Positions 62,709 to 64,000 of a stretch of DNA of 64,000 bases are shown piece by piece. Below the pieces are notes generated by a model. That model did not search any database and was not told the origin of the DNA. It saw nothing but the letters and a program-made list of their open reading frames with translations. Position 1 is the stretch's first letter; each line of letters opens with the position of its first letter. This DNA is from Agreia sp. VKM Ac-1783 (GTDB taxonomy: Bacteria; Actinomycetota; Actinomycetes; Actinomycetales; Microbacteriaceae): positions 248,001-312,000 of the forward strand of contig NZ_FXWI01000004.1 of NCBI RefSeq assembly GCF_900177765.1, written 5' to 3'. The position numbers and the translations under genes are program-made.

Positions 62709-63977
62709 TCAGTAGCGAACGACATCGGCCAGGTCGGTCATGCGGCACCCTGGATTCTCGTCGATCACGCGGAGGAGAAAGTTGAGCTTCTCGATTCGTT
62801 CGCCTGACCGCGGTGCCCCGTTTTTCTGAAACGGGACGCCCAGACCTACCGAGAGGTCCATCACGATGTCATCGATCACGCCACCTGATCGGCCGGACGG
62901 AACCGAGATCAGGCCATGCTGGGTTGCTTCAGCGTGTGTATCGAGGGCCTCGGAGATCGTACCCACCTGATTGGGCTTGAGGACGAAGCCGTCAACCGCC
63001 TTCATGGCTATGGCCTGCTGCAGGCGCTTTCGATCAGAGACGATGAGATCGTCTCCGAGCAACAGGGTGCGGCTTAATTCGCGGCGAGCACGAACGTATC
63101 CTTCCCAATCATCTTCGTCTAGCAGGTCCTCCACGAAAACGAGATCGAACTCCTGCGACAGGTGAGCAACGCTTTCGATGAGGTCGTCCGCGGAAACGCG
63201 CCGGCCGTTCAATTCGTATGTCGCGGATTTCGAATCGTACATTTCACTTGACGCGCAGTCGAGGGCGTAGGCAATGTAATTGTCTACCTGGCACGCGACG
63301 GCGGCCGTGCGCATGAGGTCAAGCACTGCCGCTGGGTCTGCGTACGGTGCCGCATGACCGTAGGAAGTGGCTACGCGCGGAGGGGCTTTTGTCGCCTTCG
63401 TCATCTCCAGACCTATCTGATGAAACAGACGTACGCCGATTTCAATGGCGTGCTCGACGGATTCTGCGCCCGATGGGACGACGAGGAATTCATTGAAAGG
63501 CTGAGTGAATTCATCGTATCGGCCACCGTTTACCACGTTGAAACACGGCACCGGCAGTCTGTTGACGGTGTCCCCCGCAATCAATGCATACAGTGGTGTC
63601 TTTTGAGAGGCGGCCTGCGCCCGGAAGCACGCAATCGATGCTGAGTAGATCGCGTTGCCGCCGAGACGTCCTTTGTCGGGACTGCCATCGAGAGCGATCA
63701 TTGCTTCGTCGAGTGCGGACTGATCTTCGATGGGCATCGTGCGCAGCGCGTCGGCGATCGGACCGTTGACGTTCGCCACGGCTTTCTGGACGCCGAGGCC
63801 GTTGTAGTGGCTGAAGTCATGATCGCGAAGCACAGAGGCTTCATGTGCGCCGACAGTCGTGCCGGTGGGCCCGGCCCCTCTCCCCACGGTTCCGTCTTCG
63901 AGGGTGACCTTCACCTCGACCATAGGTCGGGCTTTGCAATCCAATATTTGCCGCGCGTGAACGTCCGTGATATTCAT
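62709..63977 (-). CDS. Enolase-superfamily paralogue with altered active site
   Basis: 422 residues, full enolase length. Metal ligands and catalytic lysines are kept: D240 (ALDCASSE), E283 (FVEDLLDEDDWEG), D309 (LLGDDL), K334 (VLKPNQVGT) and K385 (FQKNGAP). But the mobile Ser loop reads PTGTTVG, NGGxHA is NGGRY (His lost), the GDEGGFAP block carrying the catalytic Glu is SYGHAAPYA, and SHRSGETED is altered with the His lost. It is thus unlikely to be the glycolytic enzyme. GGGGAA before the ATG at 63977. Its place in an amine-catabolic operon suggests a new substrate. Confidence 0.85.
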   Translation of the reverse strand: MNITDVHARQILDCKARPMVEVKVTLEDGTVGRGAGPTGTTVGAHEASVLRDHDFSHYNGLGVQKAVANVNGPIADALRTMPIEDQSALDEAMIALDGSPDKGRLGGNAIYSASIACFRAQAASQKTPLYALIAGDTVNRLPVPCFNVVNGGRYDEFTQPFNEFLVVPSGAESVEHAIEIGVRLFHQIGLEMTKATKAPPRVATSYGHAAPYADPAAVLDLMRTAAVACQVDNYIAYALDCASSEMYDSKSATYELNGRRVSADDLIESVAHLSQEFDLVFVEDLLDEDDWEGYVRARRELSRTLLLGDDLIVSDRKRLQQAIAMKAVDGFVLKPNQVGTISEALDTHAEATQHGLISVPSGRSGGVIDDIVMDLSVGLGVPFQKNGAPRSGERIEKLNFLLRVIDENPGCRMTDLADVVRY

Positions 63978-64000
63978 TTCAGTTCCCCATACTTTCCGAT

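Overview
The window is GC-rich, densely packed actinobacterial chromosome, most likely from a member of the Microbacteriaceae. Three things suggest this: the codon use, the coproporphyrin-dependent heme genes (hemQ and an actinobacterial-type ferrochelatase), and the many -10-like hexamers placed exactly 7 to 12 bases before start codons, which fits leaderless mRNAs. No rRNA, tRNA, CRISPR array, insertion sequence or integrase was recognised.

Layout. 1-7 kb: a divergent LacI regulator (cut by the window edge) faces a five-gene ABC import operon that ends in a fused glycerophosphodiester phosphodiesterase/inositol monophosphatase; an acetyl esterase and a LysE exporter follow. 7.7-16.7 kb: cysE-cysK, a phenolic acid decarboxylase, a DUF222/HNH protein, tRNA hydroxylase trhO, a PEP mutase/isocitrate lyase relative, and the alkylation-repair pair ada/alkA-ogt. 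16.7-28 kb: a PfkB kinase operon, an ABC exporter, an old yellow enzyme, an ECF sigma/Asp23 envelope-stress locus, a ThDP enzyme with a structured leader, and an MHS-type transporter. 28-43 kb: an intracellular GH95 fucosidase, then the complete heme route hemA, hemE, hemY, hemQ, hemH, hemC, hemD, hemB, hemL, interrupted by three small membrane-protein genes and a kinase-like gene. 43-51.8 kb: GNAT, Nudix, F420/flavin oxidoreductase, VanZ, an aminotransferase with its divergent LysR regulator, a lipid kinase, a penicillin-interacting serine hydrolase relative, and a Pro-rich DUF4190 protein.

51.8-64 kb differs: base composition is visibly more AT-rich, spacers are long, and nearly every gene is a catabolic enzyme (ornithine cyclodeaminase/tyramine oxidase B-like protein, amino-acid/amine permease, NTF2-FMO flavoprotein, SDR, two aldehyde dehydrogenases, PuuB-like FAD oxidase, and an enolase paralogue that has lost key catalytic residues). 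I read it as an accessory island for uptake and oxidation of an amine or amino-acid-like substrate, running past the right edge.

Repeats and control sites. A long palindromic repeat with TACTCGACCAGCG ends occurs three times, each time exactly between convergent genes. A second REP-like family has one complete copy and a half copy inside hemY. Palindromic operator candidates lie before the ABC operon, the MHS transporter, hemA/hemE, the flavin oxidoreductase and the LysR gene. Three heme spacers hold large inverted repeats. The best candidates for undescribed biology are the glycerophosphoinositol-type import and hydrolysis operon and the amine island with its non-canonical enolase.
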